The translations under genes and the position numbers were made by a program. Below the pieces are notes generated by a model, which was not told where the DNA came from, did no database searches, and saw only the letters and a program-made list of their open reading frames with translations. DNA of 64,000 nucleotides from HLUCCA09 sp039822045 (GTDB taxonomy: Bacteria; Pseudomonadota; Alphaproteobacteria; Rhodobacterales; Rhodobacteraceae), in assembly GCA_039822045.1 (NCBI GenBank), contig JBCBMY010000006.1, positions 124,001 through 188,000 of the forward strand. Reading direction: 5' to 3'. Positions 42,547 through 51,196 of the stretch are shown here, in pieces (positions within the stretch are counted from its first letter, which is position 1; every line of letters begins with the position of its first letter).

Positions 42547-42937
42547 CCTAAATCAGCTGCCCGTGGCTTTCGCGACCCGCCAGAAAGGCGAGATCGGCAT
42601 CGCCCAGCGCCATGGCTTTAGGCAGGACGAGGCCCCGGAGGTGCCGCTCCTTCATCTCATGTCACGCACCGCCGACACGGCGACCGGCTTGACCGACGAC
42701 ATCTACCGCGATCCCGTAGCGAAAGCTTCGGTTGGCGAAACCTTGGCCGTGTCTCTCGACCTGGTCTTGGCTTGCGGTTTCTGCGCCCAGGGCCCGCCGC
42801 GACCGTCGACGCGGTCGTTCGACACAGACCACCTCAGGTTCGGATCGTCGACATTGCCAGGATTGGGTCGCGCATCGAGTGTCGGGAGGCCCTTGTCCCG
42901 GGCCACTCGCTGCACCTCTAAGCGGTGCGCGTTCTGC
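42547..42937. other. Non-coding remainder before the pyruvate carboxylase end
   Basis: About 390 bp without a supported gene. An open plus-strand frame continues into the antisense of pyc and shows a TetR C-terminal-like segment (DIYRDPVAKASVGETLAVSL), probably the tail of the decayed regulator. No terminator for pyc was identified. Confidence 0.4.
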
Positions 42938-45900
42938 TCACTCGAACTCGACCAGCAGGTCCTTGGCGTCGATCTGGTCGCCGGGCTTCACATGCACCGC
43001 TCTCACCACCGCCTCGCGGTCGGCATGCAGCCCCGTCTCCATCTTCATCGCTTCGATCGTCACCAGCAGGTCGCCCTCCGCCACCTTGGCGCCCGACTGG
43101 ACCGCGACACCCGCCACGGCCCCCGGCATCGGGGCACCGAGATGGGCGGGGTTGCCCGTCTCGGCCTTGGGGCGCGCGGCGGCCACCGCCTTCACCCGCC
43201 GGTTCGGGACCCGGATCGTGCGCGGCTGGCCGTTCAGCTCGAAGAACACCCGCACTTCGCCCCGCTCGTTGGTCTCACCCACCGCCTGCAGCCGGATCTC
43301 CAGGATCTTGCCCGGGTCGATCTCGGCCGAGATTTCCTCGCCCGGCGCCATGCCATAGAAGAACGTCCGCGTCTCGAGCGTGCGCACCGGCCCGTACTCG
43401 GCATGGAGCGTGGCATAGTCGCGAAAGACCTTGGGATACATCAGATAGCCGGCCAGATCCTCGTCGTCGATCGGCTCGCCCGTGGCTTCGGCGACGGTCG
43501 CCCGCTCCGCCTCGATATCGGCCGCCGCCAGGCTGGCCCCGGGCCGCTCGGTCGACGGGGTCTCGCCCTTCAGGATGCGGCTCTGGATCGGTTCGGGCCA
43601 GCCGCCCGGGGGCTGGCCAAGCGCGCCGCGCATCATGTCGATCACGCTGTCGGGGAAGGCGATCTCGCGGTTCCCCCGCTCCACGTCCTCGCGGGTCAGA
43701 CCCTGGCTCACCATCATCAACGCCATGTCGCCCACGACCTTGGACGAGGGCGTGACCTTCACGATATCGCCGAACATCGCGTTCACATCGGCATAGGCCT
43801 GCGCCACCTCGTGCCAGCGTTCCTCCAGCCCCAGCGAGCGCGCCTGCGCCTTGAGATTGGTGAACTGGCCACCCGGCATCTCGTGCAGATAAACCTCCGA
43901 GGCGGGCGCCTGCAGGCCGGTCTCAAACGCCGCGTAATGCGCGCGCACGGCCTCCCAGTAGTTCGACATCGCCCGGACCGCGCCGATATCGAGCCCGGTG
44001 TCCCGCTCCTGACCCTGTAGCGCCTCGACGATCGTGCCAAGCGTCGCCTGGCTCGTGTTGCCCGACAGCGCATCCATCGCGCAATCGACGGCATCGACGC
44101 CCGACTCCGCAGCCGCCAGGATCGTCGCGCAGGCGATCCCCGCGGTATCGTGGGTGTGGAAGTGCACCGGCAGGCCCACCTCCTCCTTCAGCGCCTTGAT
44201 CAGGGCGCGGGCCCCGGCGGGCTTCAGGAGCCCCGCCATATCCTTCAGCCCCAGCACATGGGCGCCGGCCTCGCGCAGGGCCTTTCCCATCTCGACATAA
44301 TACGCCAGGTCATACTTCGACCGGTCCGGGTTCATCAGATCGCCGGTATAACAGATCGTGCCCTCGCAGAGCTTCTCGGCCTCCAGCACCGCATCCATCG
44401 CCACGCGCATGTTCTCGACCCAGTTCAGGCTGTCGAACACCCGGAAGATGTCCACGCCGCTGCCGGCCGCGGTCTTGACGAAGAACTGCACCACGTTGTC
44501 GGGATAGTTGGTATAGCCCACCCCGTTGGCGCCCCGCAAAAGCATCTGGGTCAGCACGTTGGGCATAGCCGCGCGCAGATCGCGCAACCGCTGCCAGGGG
44601 CATTCACGCAGGAAGCGATAGGCCACGTCGAAGGTCGCGCCGCCCCAGCACTCGACCGAGAAAAGCTGCGGCAGGTTCGTGGCATAGGCCGGCGCCACGC
44701 GGATCATGTCGATCGAGCGCATCCGGGTGGCCAGAAGGCTCTGATGCCCGTCGCGCATCGTGGTGTCGGTGATCAAAAGCTGCTTCTGCTCGGCCATCCA
44801 GTCGGCCACCGCCTGCGGGCCGAACTCGTCCAGGATATTGCGCGTCCCCGGCACCGGCGCCTCGGCCAACAGCGTCGGCGGTTTCGGCGTGCGCAGATCG
44901 GCGGGCGGGCGCGGCCGGCCTTCGACCTCGGGCATCCCGTTGACCGACACATCGGCAATGTAGCGCAGGATCTTCGTCGCCCGGTCGCGCCGCTGCTTGA
45001 AATCAAATAGCTCCGGCGTCTGGTCGATGAACTTGGTATGATACTCGTTGTTGAGGAACTGCGGATGCTTCAGCAGGTTCTCAACGAACGAGATGTTGGT
45101 CGCCACGCCGCGAATGCGGAACTCGCGCAGGGCCCGGTCCATCCGCGCAATCGCGGCCTCGGGCGTCGGCGCCCAGGCCGTCACCTTTTCCAAGAGGCTG
45201 TCATAGTAGCGCGTGATCACCGCGCCGGAATAGGCTGTGCCGCCATCCAGCCGGATGCCCATGCCCGTCGCGCCCCGATAGGCCGTGATCCGCCCGTAAT
45301 CGGGAATGAAGTTGTTCGACGGGTCCTCGGTCGTGATCCGGCATTGGATCGCATGGCCCGACAGCGCCACGTCATACTGCGTGGCCGTCCCCGTCGCCTC
45401 CACCAGGCTCTTGCCCTCGGCGATCAGGATCTGGGCGCGGACGATGTCGATCCCGGTGACCTCTTCGGTCACCGTATGCTCGACCTGCACGCGGGGGTTC
45501 ACCTCGATGAAGTAGAACTCGCCCGTCTCCATATCCATCAGGAACTCGATGGTGCCAGCGCATTCATAGCCCACATGCTCGGCGATCTTCTTGCCGAGAT
45601 TGCAGAGCTTCTCGCGCTGGGCGCCCGACAGGTACGGGGCAGGGGCCCGCTCCACCACCTTCTGGTTCCGCCGCTGGACCGAGCAGTCGCGTTCCCACAG
45701 GTGATAGATGTTGCCCTGCGCGTCGCCGAGGATCTGCACCTCGACATGGCGCGCACGGGCGATCATCTTTTCCAGATAGCCCTCGCCGTTGCCGAACGCG
45801 GCTTCCGCCTCGCGCCGCCCCTCGCGGATCTTGTCCTCCAACTCGTCCGGCCCGTGGATCGGGCGCATGCCCCGACCGCCGCCGCCCCAGCTTGCCTTCA

Positions 45901-46378
45901 GCATCAGCGGATAGCCGATCTCGGCTGCTTCTGCGGCGATGGCCACCATGTCGTCGCCGAGCACTTCGGTCGCCGGGATCACCGGCACGCCCGCCGCAAT
46001 CGCCACCCGCCGGGCGCTGGCCTTGTCGCCGAGCGCGCGCATCGTCTCGGCCTTGGGCCCGATGAAGGTGATCCCGGCCTCGGTGCAGGCATCCACAAGG
46101 TCGGGGTTTTCCGACAGGAGCCCATAGCCCGGGTGGATCGCGTCCGCTCCGGCGGCCTTGGCCACGCGGATGATCTCTGAGATAGACAGATAGGCCTGCA
46201 CCGGGCCCATGCCCTCGCCGATCCGGTACGCCTCGTCTGCCTTGAAGCGGTGGAGGCTCAGCTTGTCTTCCTCGGCAAAGACCGCCACCGTCCGCTTGCC
46301 CAGCTCGTTGGCCGCGCGCATGACGCGGATGGCGATCTCGCCGCGGTTGGCGATCAGGATCTTCTGGAAGTCGGGCAT
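42938..46378 (-). CDS. pyc: Pyruvate carboxylase
   Basis: The product is 1146 residues, the full length of the single-chain enzyme. Domains in order are biotin carboxylase (1-450, with 'KILIANRGEIAIRVMRAANE', the ATP-grasp 'KASWGGGGRGMR' and 'EVNPRVQVEHTVTEE'), carboxyltransferase (about 530-830, with 'DTTMRDGHQSLLATR' and 'HFHTHDTAGI'), a tetramerisation region, and a biotin carrier domain with the biotinyl lysine in 'EAMKMET'. It makes oxaloacetate from pyruvate, bicarbonate and ATP. The start at 46378 has GAGGAA upstream. Its leader contains the 11-bp repeat array. Confidence 0.97.
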   Translation of the reverse strand: MPDFQKILIANRGEIAIRVMRAANELGKRTVAVFAEEDKLSLHRFKADEAYRIGEGMGPVQAYLSISEIIRVAKAAGADAIHPGYGLLSENPDLVDACTEAGITFIGPKAETMRALGDKASARRVAIAAGVPVIPATEVLGDDMVAIAAEAAEIGYPLMLKASWGGGGRGMRPIHGPDELEDKIREGRREAEAAFGNGEGYLEKMIARARHVEVQILGDAQGNIYHLWERDCSVQRRNQKVVERAPAPYLSGAQREKLCNLGKKIAEHVGYECAGTIEFLMDMETGEFYFIEVNPRVQVEHTVTEEVTGIDIVRAQILIAEGKSLVEATGTATQYDVALSGHAIQCRITTEDPSNNFIPDYGRITAYRGATGMGIRLDGGTAYSGAVITRYYDSLLEKVTAWAPTPEAAIARMDRALREFRIRGVATNISFVENLLKHPQFLNNEYHTKFIDQTPELFDFKQRRDRATKILRYIADVSVNGMPEVEGRPRPPADLRTPKPPTLLAEAPVPGTRNILDEFGPQAVADWMAEQKQLLITDTTMRDGHQSLLATRMRSIDMIRVAPAYATNLPQLFSVECWGGATFDVAYRFLRECPWQRLRDLRAAMPNVLTQMLLRGANGVGYTNYPDNVVQFFVKTAAGSGVDIFRVFDSLNWVENMRVAMDAVLEAEKLCEGTICYTGDLMNPDRSKYDLAYYVEMGKALREAGAHVLGLKDMAGLLKPAGARALIKALKEEVGLPVHFHTHDTAGIACATILAAAESGVDAVDCAMDALSGNTSQATLGTIVEALQGQERDTGLDIGAVRAMSNYWEAVRAHYAAFETGLQAPASEVYLHEMPGGQFTNLKAQARSLGLEERWHEVAQAYADVNAMFGDIVKVTPSSKVVGDMALMMVSQGLTREDVERGNREIAFPDSVIDMMRGALGQPPGGWPEPIQSRILKGETPSTERPGASLAAADIEAERATVAEATGEPIDDEDLAGYLMYPKVFRDYATLHAEYGPVRTLETRTFFYGMAPGEEISAEIDPGKILEIRLQAVGETNERGEVRVFFELNGQPRTIRVPNRRVKAVAAARPKAETGNPAHLGAPMPGAVAGVAVQSGAKVAEGDLLVTIEAMKMETGLHADREAVVRAVHVKPGDQIDAKDLLVEFE

Positions 46379-46552
46379 GGATGTTCCTCGCAGTCGCGCG
46401 CGGCAGACTAGGAGCATCCCATCGCAGCGTAAAGCGCTCCAATGCCGCGATGCAGCATTGCCCGAATTCCGCCGAGAATCGCGGTCGCGCGGAATCAAGG
46501 GCGCGGTCCGCCGCGCATCGACGGGCCGCCCCCACGGCCCGACGGCACAAAA

Positions 46553-46572
46553 GTTAACGCCACTGCGTTAAC
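46553..46572. repeat. GTTAAC inverted repeat, pyc-proximal side of the array
   Basis: GTTAACGC (46553-46560), a CACT loop and GCGTTAAC (46565-46572) form a perfect 8-bp inverted repeat. It brackets the 11-bp array together with the palindrome at 46665-46685. Confidence 0.85.
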
Positions 46573-46580
46573 CTTTGGCG

Positions 46581-46657
46581 CTCATATGATGCTCATACGG
46601 TTTTCATACGGGACTCATATGCGAGTCATATGGATTTCATATGCTTTTCATATGCCC
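46581..46657. repeat. Seven-copy tandem repeat with exact 11-bp period
   Basis: Seven consecutive 11-mers with consensus YTCATAYGNNN (one copy begins G) start at 46581, 46592, 46603, 46614, 46625, 46636 and 46647. The core is TCATATG in five copies and TCATACG in two. It lies in the 318-bp gap between the alpha-hydroxy-acid oxidase and pyc, both on the minus strand. On that strand every unit contains an overlapping ATG/TGA (ATGA), so all three frames are closed. About one turn of helix per unit suggests a row of protein sites on one face. Confidence 0.93.
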
Positions 46658-46664
46658 CGGCGCC

Positions 46665-46685
46665 GTTAACCTTTCAAAGGTTAAC
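46665..46685. repeat. 21-bp perfect palindrome after the alpha-hydroxy-acid oxidase gene
   Basis: GTTAACCTTT-C-AAAGGTTAAC is a perfect palindrome 12 bp beyond the stop of the oxidase gene. It is an operator or a terminator-like stem; no U tract follows. A half copy (CGTTAACCTTT) lies at 46566-46576. Confidence 0.85.
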
Positions 46686-46696
46686 CCACCGCCCGC

Positions 46697-47845
46697 CTAC
46701 GCGCTGGTCCGGATCAGATGGCCCGGCAGATCGGCCAGCGTCGCGCATCCGAGCTGCGCCAGATCCGCTTCAAGCTGCGCCTTGAAGATGTGGGCCACAT
46801 GCGCCGCGCCCGCCTCCTGAAACGCGGCCACGCCATAGTGAAACGCCAGTCCCGCCATGCACATATCGGCCCCGAGCGCCAATGCCCGCAGGACGTCGAG
46901 CCCCGAGCGCACGCCGGTGTCATAGATCACCGGCACCTCCGGCCCCAGCGCCGCCCGGATCTGCGGCAATTGCCGGATCGGCGCCGGCCCGCCGTCGAAC
47001 TGCCGCCCGCCATGGCCCGACACCCACACCCCGTCGGCCCCACGCTGCACGGCAGCGACCGCATCTTTTGCGCTCAGAATCCCTTTGACCAACAAGGGCC
47101 CGTCCCAGGCCCCGCGCAGGTCTTCGAGATACTGCATATCGGGGGCGGTGCGGATCATATACCCAATATGGGCTGTGCCGGGCATGTTGCCGGCGGCCTT
47201 GGCATAGGGCTCCAGCGTCTTCAGGCCGGGGATGCCGCTCTGCAGCGTGGCAAGCGCCCAGCGGGGGTGAAGCGCGGCGTCGATCACCACCGGCGCCGTC
47301 ATCTTCATCGGGTTCGTGATCCGCGCCCGGCGCAATCGCTCGCGCCGGCTCGCCGCCGGCACATCGACCGTCAGGATCATCGTGTGAAACCCGGCCTCGC
47401 GAGCGCGCGCGAGAATGTCGTCCCGGATCCCGTAATCCCTTGGCGCATATAGCTGATACCAGCCCATGCCGCCCGTATGCGGCCCCACCTCCTCCGGCGT
47501 CGCAGCCGCCACCGTCGACATGCAATAGGGGATGCCCGCCGCCGCTCCGGCCCGCGCCAGCATGGCTTCCGCCCCTGGCCAGACAAGGCCGGACATGCCC
47601 ACCGGCGCAATGCCGACAGGCAGTTTGTAGTGGCGACCAAACAAAGTCACCCCCAGATCTGGTGAGACGCTGCCCCGCAAGGCATGGGGCATCAGCCGCA
47701 CCTCGTCGAGCGCCGCGCGGGCACGGCCGACCGACACCTCGTCGCCCGTTGCGCTGTCGAGATACTCCCAGACGAACCGGGGCACTCGGCGCCGCGCCGT
47801 GCGCCGCAGGTCAGAGATCGCAGGATGCGTGGCGTCGAGATCCAT
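46697..47845 (-). CDS. FMN-dependent alpha-hydroxy-acid oxidizing protein (lactate dehydrogenase/oxidase family)
   Basis: The product is 382 residues. The family fold is shown by 'PRFVWEYLDSATGDE', 'LPVGIAPVGMSGLVWPGAE', 'LTVDVPAASRRERLRR', 'LVKGILSAKDAVAAVQRGADG' and the active-site motif VSGHGGRQFDGGPAPI, with the catalytic His of 'GHGGRQ'. Members oxidise L-lactate, glycolate or mandelate with FMN; L-lactate dehydrogenase (LldD-like) is most likely but not proven. It precedes pyc on the same strand, so lactate to pyruvate to oxaloacetate is a plausible pairing. Confidence 0.85.
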   Translation of the reverse strand: MDLDATHPAISDLRRTARRRVPRFVWEYLDSATGDEVSVGRARAALDEVRLMPHALRGSVSPDLGVTLFGRHYKLPVGIAPVGMSGLVWPGAEAMLARAGAAAGIPYCMSTVAAATPEEVGPHTGGMGWYQLYAPRDYGIRDDILARAREAGFHTMILTVDVPAASRRERLRRARITNPMKMTAPVVIDAALHPRWALATLQSGIPGLKTLEPYAKAAGNMPGTAHIGYMIRTAPDMQYLEDLRGAWDGPLLVKGILSAKDAVAAVQRGADGVWVSGHGGRQFDGGPAPIRQLPQIRAALGPEVPVIYDTGVRSGLDVLRALALGADMCMAGLAFHYGVAAFQEAGAAHVAHIFKAQLEADLAQLGCATLADLPGHLIRTSA

Positions 47846-47960
47846 CGCGCCGACCTAGCGCCGGCCGGTCGAGAATGGCAAGGGAGCCCGGCGCCCCACC
47901 CATGAGAACATTAACAGAACATGCTTTTCAGCCGGGCCGCCGCGCGCTATGGTCCGAACA

Positions 47961-50363
47961 ATGAGCAGCCATGATGATTTCGACGCCTTCGAAGAGGCCG
48001 TCCCCCTCTCCCGCCGCGCCATGGCCAGCGCGGCGCCGCCCTACCTGGAGGGGCTTAATCCGGTACAGCGCGAGGCCGTCGAGGCGCTCGAGGGCCCGGT
48101 TCTGATGCTCGCCGGCGCCGGCACCGGCAAGACCCGCGCCCTGACCGCTCGCATCGCGCATCTTCTGGCCACGGGCACCGCGCGGCCCAACGAAATCCTC
48201 GCCGTGACCTTCACCAACAAGGCCGCGCGCGAGATGAAGGAGCGCGTCGCGGGCCTGATGGGCCATGCGGTGGAGGGCATGCCGTGGCTTGGCACGTTCC
48301 ACGCGATCTGTGTGAAGCTCTTGAGGAGACACGCAGAACTCGTTGATCTGAAGACGAATTTCACGATCCTTGACACGGACGATCAGCTGCGCCTGTTGCG
48401 CCAGCTGGTGCAGGCCGCCGGCATCGACGACAAGCGCTGGCCGCCTAGGATGCTGGCCGGCATCATCGACCAATGGAAGAACCGTGCATGGGGCCCAGAC
48501 CAGGTTCCGGCCTCTGAAGCGGGCCTTTACGACCGCCGCGGCGTGGAGATCTACGCGCAATATCAGGAGCGGCTGCGCACGCTCAACGCCGTCGATTTCG
48601 GCGATCTGCTTCTGCACATGCTGACGATCTTCCAGGCCCATGAGGACGTGCTGGAGCAGTATCGTCGCTGGCTCCGCTACATCCTGGTCGATGAGTACCA
48701 GGACACCAACACCGCCCAATACATGTGGCTGCGCCTCCTGGCGGGCGGTCACCGCAACATCTGCTGCGTCGGCGACGACGACCAGTCGATCTATGGCTGG
48801 CGCGGTGCAGAAGTGGGCAACATCCTGCGGTTTGAAAAGGATTTTCCGGGCGCCAAGGTGATCCGGCTCGAGCAGAATTATCGCTCGACGGCACATATTC
48901 TGGCGGCTGCGTCGGGGGTGATTTCGGCCAACAAGGGCCGGTTGGGCAAAACGCTCTGGACCGAGGCCGAGGGCGGCGAGAAGGTTCGCCTGATCGGGCA
49001 TTGGGACGGCGAAGAAGAGGCCCGCTGGGTCGGCGAGGAGCTGGAGGCTCTGGGGCAGGGCACGCGGGGGATGGACCCGATTCCGCTGAACCATTGTGCC
49101 ATCCTGGTGCGCGCCAGCCACCAGATGCGCGCGTTCGAAGATCGGTTCCTGACCATCGGCCTGCCGTACCGCGTGTTTGGTGGGCCGCGCTTCTATGAGC
49201 GGATGGAGATCCGCGATGCGATGGCCTATTTCCGGCTCGCCGTGTCTCCAGATGACGATCTGGCCTTCGAGCGGATCGTCAATACGCCCAAGCGCGGCCT
49301 GGGCGACAAGGCGCAGCAGAAGATCCAGATTGCCGCGCGCACAAACGGTGTGAGCCTTGTGGAGGGCGCGCGCCTCCTGGTTTCGACGAAGGGGTTGTCC
49401 GGCAAGGGCGCCGCCGCTTTGGCCGAGCTTGTGTCGGGGATCGACCGGTGGGCGCGCACGGCGCGCGATCCGCAGCACAATCACATCGAACTGGCCGAGC
49501 AGGTGCTCGACGAGTCGGGCTACACCGCGATGTGGCAAAACGACAAGACGCCAGAGGCGCCGGGCCGGCTCGAGAACCTGAAGGAACTCGTCAAAGCCCT
49601 TGAGGAGTTTGAGAATCTCCAGGGCTTCCTGGAGCATGTCTCGCTGATCATGGACAACGAGTCCGACGACGATGTTGCGAAAGTGACGTTGATGACCTTG
49701 CACGCCGCCAAGGGTTTGGAGTTTCCGGCGGTGTTTCTACCGGGCTGGGAGGACGGGCTCTTCCCCTCACAACGCGCCATGGACGAAGAGGGGCTGAAGG
49801 GGCTCGAGGAGGAACGGCGACTTGCCTATGTCGGCATCACCCGGGCCGAGCGGCTTTGCACGATCTCGTTTGCGGCAAACCGGCGGGTCTATGGCCAGTG
49901 GCAATCGTCGCTGCCGTCGCGGTTTATCGACGAGTTGCCCGAGGAGCATGTGGAGGTGCTGACGCCGCCCGGCCTTTATGGCGGGGGCTATGGCGCGGCG
50001 GGTATGGCGGGCAGCCTTGTGGGCGGTGCCTCGCCCGCGATTGTGGGCGCGGCTCGGTCGGACATGCATGACAAAGCCGCACGGGCCGATGTGTACAATT
50101 CCCCGGGCTGGCGGCGGCTGCAGACCAACAGCGCCCAACGCCCGATGAGCCAGCCGCGCGAGACCCGCAACATGGTGATCGATGCCGAGGCCGTCTCGGC
50201 CTTTGGCGCGGGCGACCGGGTGTTCCACCAGAAGTTCGGCTATGGCACGATTTCCGACATCGAAGGCGACAAACTCGCGGTGGCGTTCGACAAGGCAGGC
50301 ATCAAAAAGGTTGTAGCAAAATTCATCGTTCCGGCCGCCTCGGCGGGGGATGTGCCGTTTTGA
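47961..50363 (+). CDS. uvrD: UvrD/PcrA-type DNA helicase
   Basis: The product is 800 residues. Superfamily I motifs are all visible: Q-like 'LNPVQREAVE', Walker A 'AGAGTGKTRALTARI', Ia 'TFTNKAAREMKERV', Walker B 'DEYQDTNTAQY', III 'GDDDQSIYGWRGAEV', IV 'LEQNYRS', V 'LMTLHAAKGLEF' and VI 'LAYVGITRAERL'. A C-terminal Tudor-like tail (FGYGTISDIEGDKLAVAFD) is typical of UvrD/PcrA. It acts in nucleotide excision and mismatch repair. ATGs at 47949 and 47961 are both possible, and neither has a strong ribosome site. Confidence 0.95.
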   Translation: MSSHDDFDAFEEAVPLSRRAMASAAPPYLEGLNPVQREAVEALEGPVLMLAGAGTGKTRALTARIAHLLATGTARPNEILAVTFTNKAAREMKERVAGLMGHAVEGMPWLGTFHAICVKLLRRHAELVDLKTNFTILDTDDQLRLLRQLVQAAGIDDKRWPPRMLAGIIDQWKNRAWGPDQVPASEAGLYDRRGVEIYAQYQERLRTLNAVDFGDLLLHMLTIFQAHEDVLEQYRRWLRYILVDEYQDTNTAQYMWLRLLAGGHRNICCVGDDDQSIYGWRGAEVGNILRFEKDFPGAKVIRLEQNYRSTAHILAAASGVISANKGRLGKTLWTEAEGGEKVRLIGHWDGEEEARWVGEELEALGQGTRGMDPIPLNHCAILVRASHQMRAFEDRFLTIGLPYRVFGGPRFYERMEIRDAMAYFRLAVSPDDDLAFERIVNTPKRGLGDKAQQKIQIAARTNGVSLVEGARLLVSTKGLSGKGAAALAELVSGIDRWARTARDPQHNHIELAEQVLDESGYTAMWQNDKTPEAPGRLENLKELVKALEEFENLQGFLEHVSLIMDNESDDDVAKVTLMTLHAAKGLEFPAVFLPGWEDGLFPSQRAMDEEGLKGLEEERRLAYVGITRAERLCTISFAANRRVYGQWQSSLPSRFIDELPEEHVEVLTPPGLYGGGYGAAGMAGSLVGGASPAIVGAARSDMHDKAARADVYNSPGWRRLQTNSAQRPMSQPRETRNMVIDAEAVSAFGAGDRVFHQKFGYGTISDIEGDKLAVAFDKAGIKKVVAKFIVPAASAGDVPF

Positions 50364-50445
50364 CCCGCGACGTTTTTTCGGGATAACTCTGGGGACCGAT
50401 TCCTGGCCGCACGATTCGCGGTGATCCCTGCGCGAGGCCCGTGTC

Positions 50446-50856
50446 TTGAACGTCTTGGTAGTCGAAGACGACCCCAATCTGCGCCAGCTCTGGGGCATGG
50501 TCATCGAGAAGGCCGGGCATCGGGCCGACCTCGTGGCCGAACCGGCGGAAGCGCGGACGCGGCTCGAACGGCACCCTTACGATCTGATGCTCCTCGATTT
50601 GCGCCTGAACGGCGAAGATGCGCTTCCCCTAGCCGAGGTTGCGGCGACCGCGCATCCGGACTGCCGTGTCGTTGTGGTGACCGGCACGTCGCTCTACCGC
50701 CGCGGAGAGATCTTTGCCGAAACGCCGAGCGTTGCCGCCGTGCTGCGCAAGCCCGTGGACATCGAGGACATCATGGCAATCTGCAGCCATGTGGCCGAGG
50801 GCGGTGCGTTGCCATCGCTCGAGAGTCTGGCAGCTGGCGGTGCGGAACTCCGCTAA
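50446..50856 (+). CDS. Single-domain response regulator
   Basis: The product is 136 residues. It is a CheY-like receiver with the acidic pair in 'VVEDDPNLRQLW', the phospho-acceptor Asp in 'LMLLDLRLNGEDAL', Thr in 'VVVTGTS' and Lys in 'VLRKPVDIEDI'. No output domain. The start is TTG at 50446; no ATG or GTG gives a complete first strand. The cognate kinase is not evident nearby. A small RNA ends convergently about 15 bp beyond its stop. Confidence 0.85.
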   Translation: MNVLVVEDDPNLRQLWGMVIEKAGHRADLVAEPAEARTRLERHPYDLMLLDLRLNGEDALPLAEVAATAHPDCRVVVVTGTSLYRRGEIFAETPSVAAVLRKPVDIEDIMAICSHVAEGGALPSLESLAAGGAELR

Positions 50857-50869
50857 ACCCTGATTTAGA

Positions 50870-50950
50870 AGAAAAAAAGCGGCGACACCAGGGAGGAGGA
50901 AGGTGCCGCCGCCAAATGCAGAAAGCCCAGGGAGGAGGAAGGACTTTCTG
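50870..50950 (-). ncRNA. Two-hairpin small RNA with CCUCCUCCC loops (CcsR/cuckoo type)
   Basis: On the minus strand two hairpins carry the identical 12-nt loop TTCCTCCTCCCT. Hairpin 1 pairs CAGAAAG (50950 downward) with CTTTCTG. Hairpin 2 pairs GGCGGC.ACC-type arms (50912-50902) with GGTG.CGCCGC (50889-50879) and runs into TTTTTTTC, an intrinsic terminator. Small RNAs with CCUCCUCCC in their loops, complementary to Shine-Dalgarno sequences, are known in Rhodobacter (CcsR1-4) and more widely as cuckoo RNAs. No DUF1127 gene, the usual upstream host, is seen here. The 5' end and promoter are uncertain and could lie near 51025-51035. Confidence 0.8.
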
Positions 50951-51196
50951 AACCGAAAGCCGTGCCTGGAGCCGAGCGCCGGAAGAGGATGGCGCCGTGG
51001 GGCCCGCGTGGCGCGGCCTGTTGAGGATCAACATAATGGCATGCTGCGCTTGCACAATGGCCCTCGACGTCAATTCTGCCATGCAGCAATTGCATATGAA
51101 TCTTTGGTCTGATTTTCGTCTCGCTGCCTGATCTATTGGCTTAATCGCGACGACTATTGCGCCGGCGGCCCGCGGAACCACCTATGGAGGGCCGCG
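50951..51196. other. Leader of the small RNA and mrp promoter region
   Basis: This gap lies between the small RNA (minus) and mrp (plus). TATGTT at 51030-51035 on the minus strand, with TTGTGC 16 nt upstream, is a weak promoter candidate for the small RNA. No open frame is supported. Confidence 0.3.

Noticed and set aside
46442..46669. Plus-strand open frame crossing the 11-bp array
   Set aside because: It has no ribosome site and its sequence simply reads the repeats. The strand is open only because TCATATG has no stop on that side.
47928..49703. 591-codon open frame antisense to uvrD
   Set aside because: All helicase motifs are on the plus strand; the antisense frame has no recognisable domain.
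51021..51031. TTGAGGATCAA as a possible FNR box
   Set aside because: The spacer is 3 nt, not 4, and the half-sites lack the fifth conserved base spacing.
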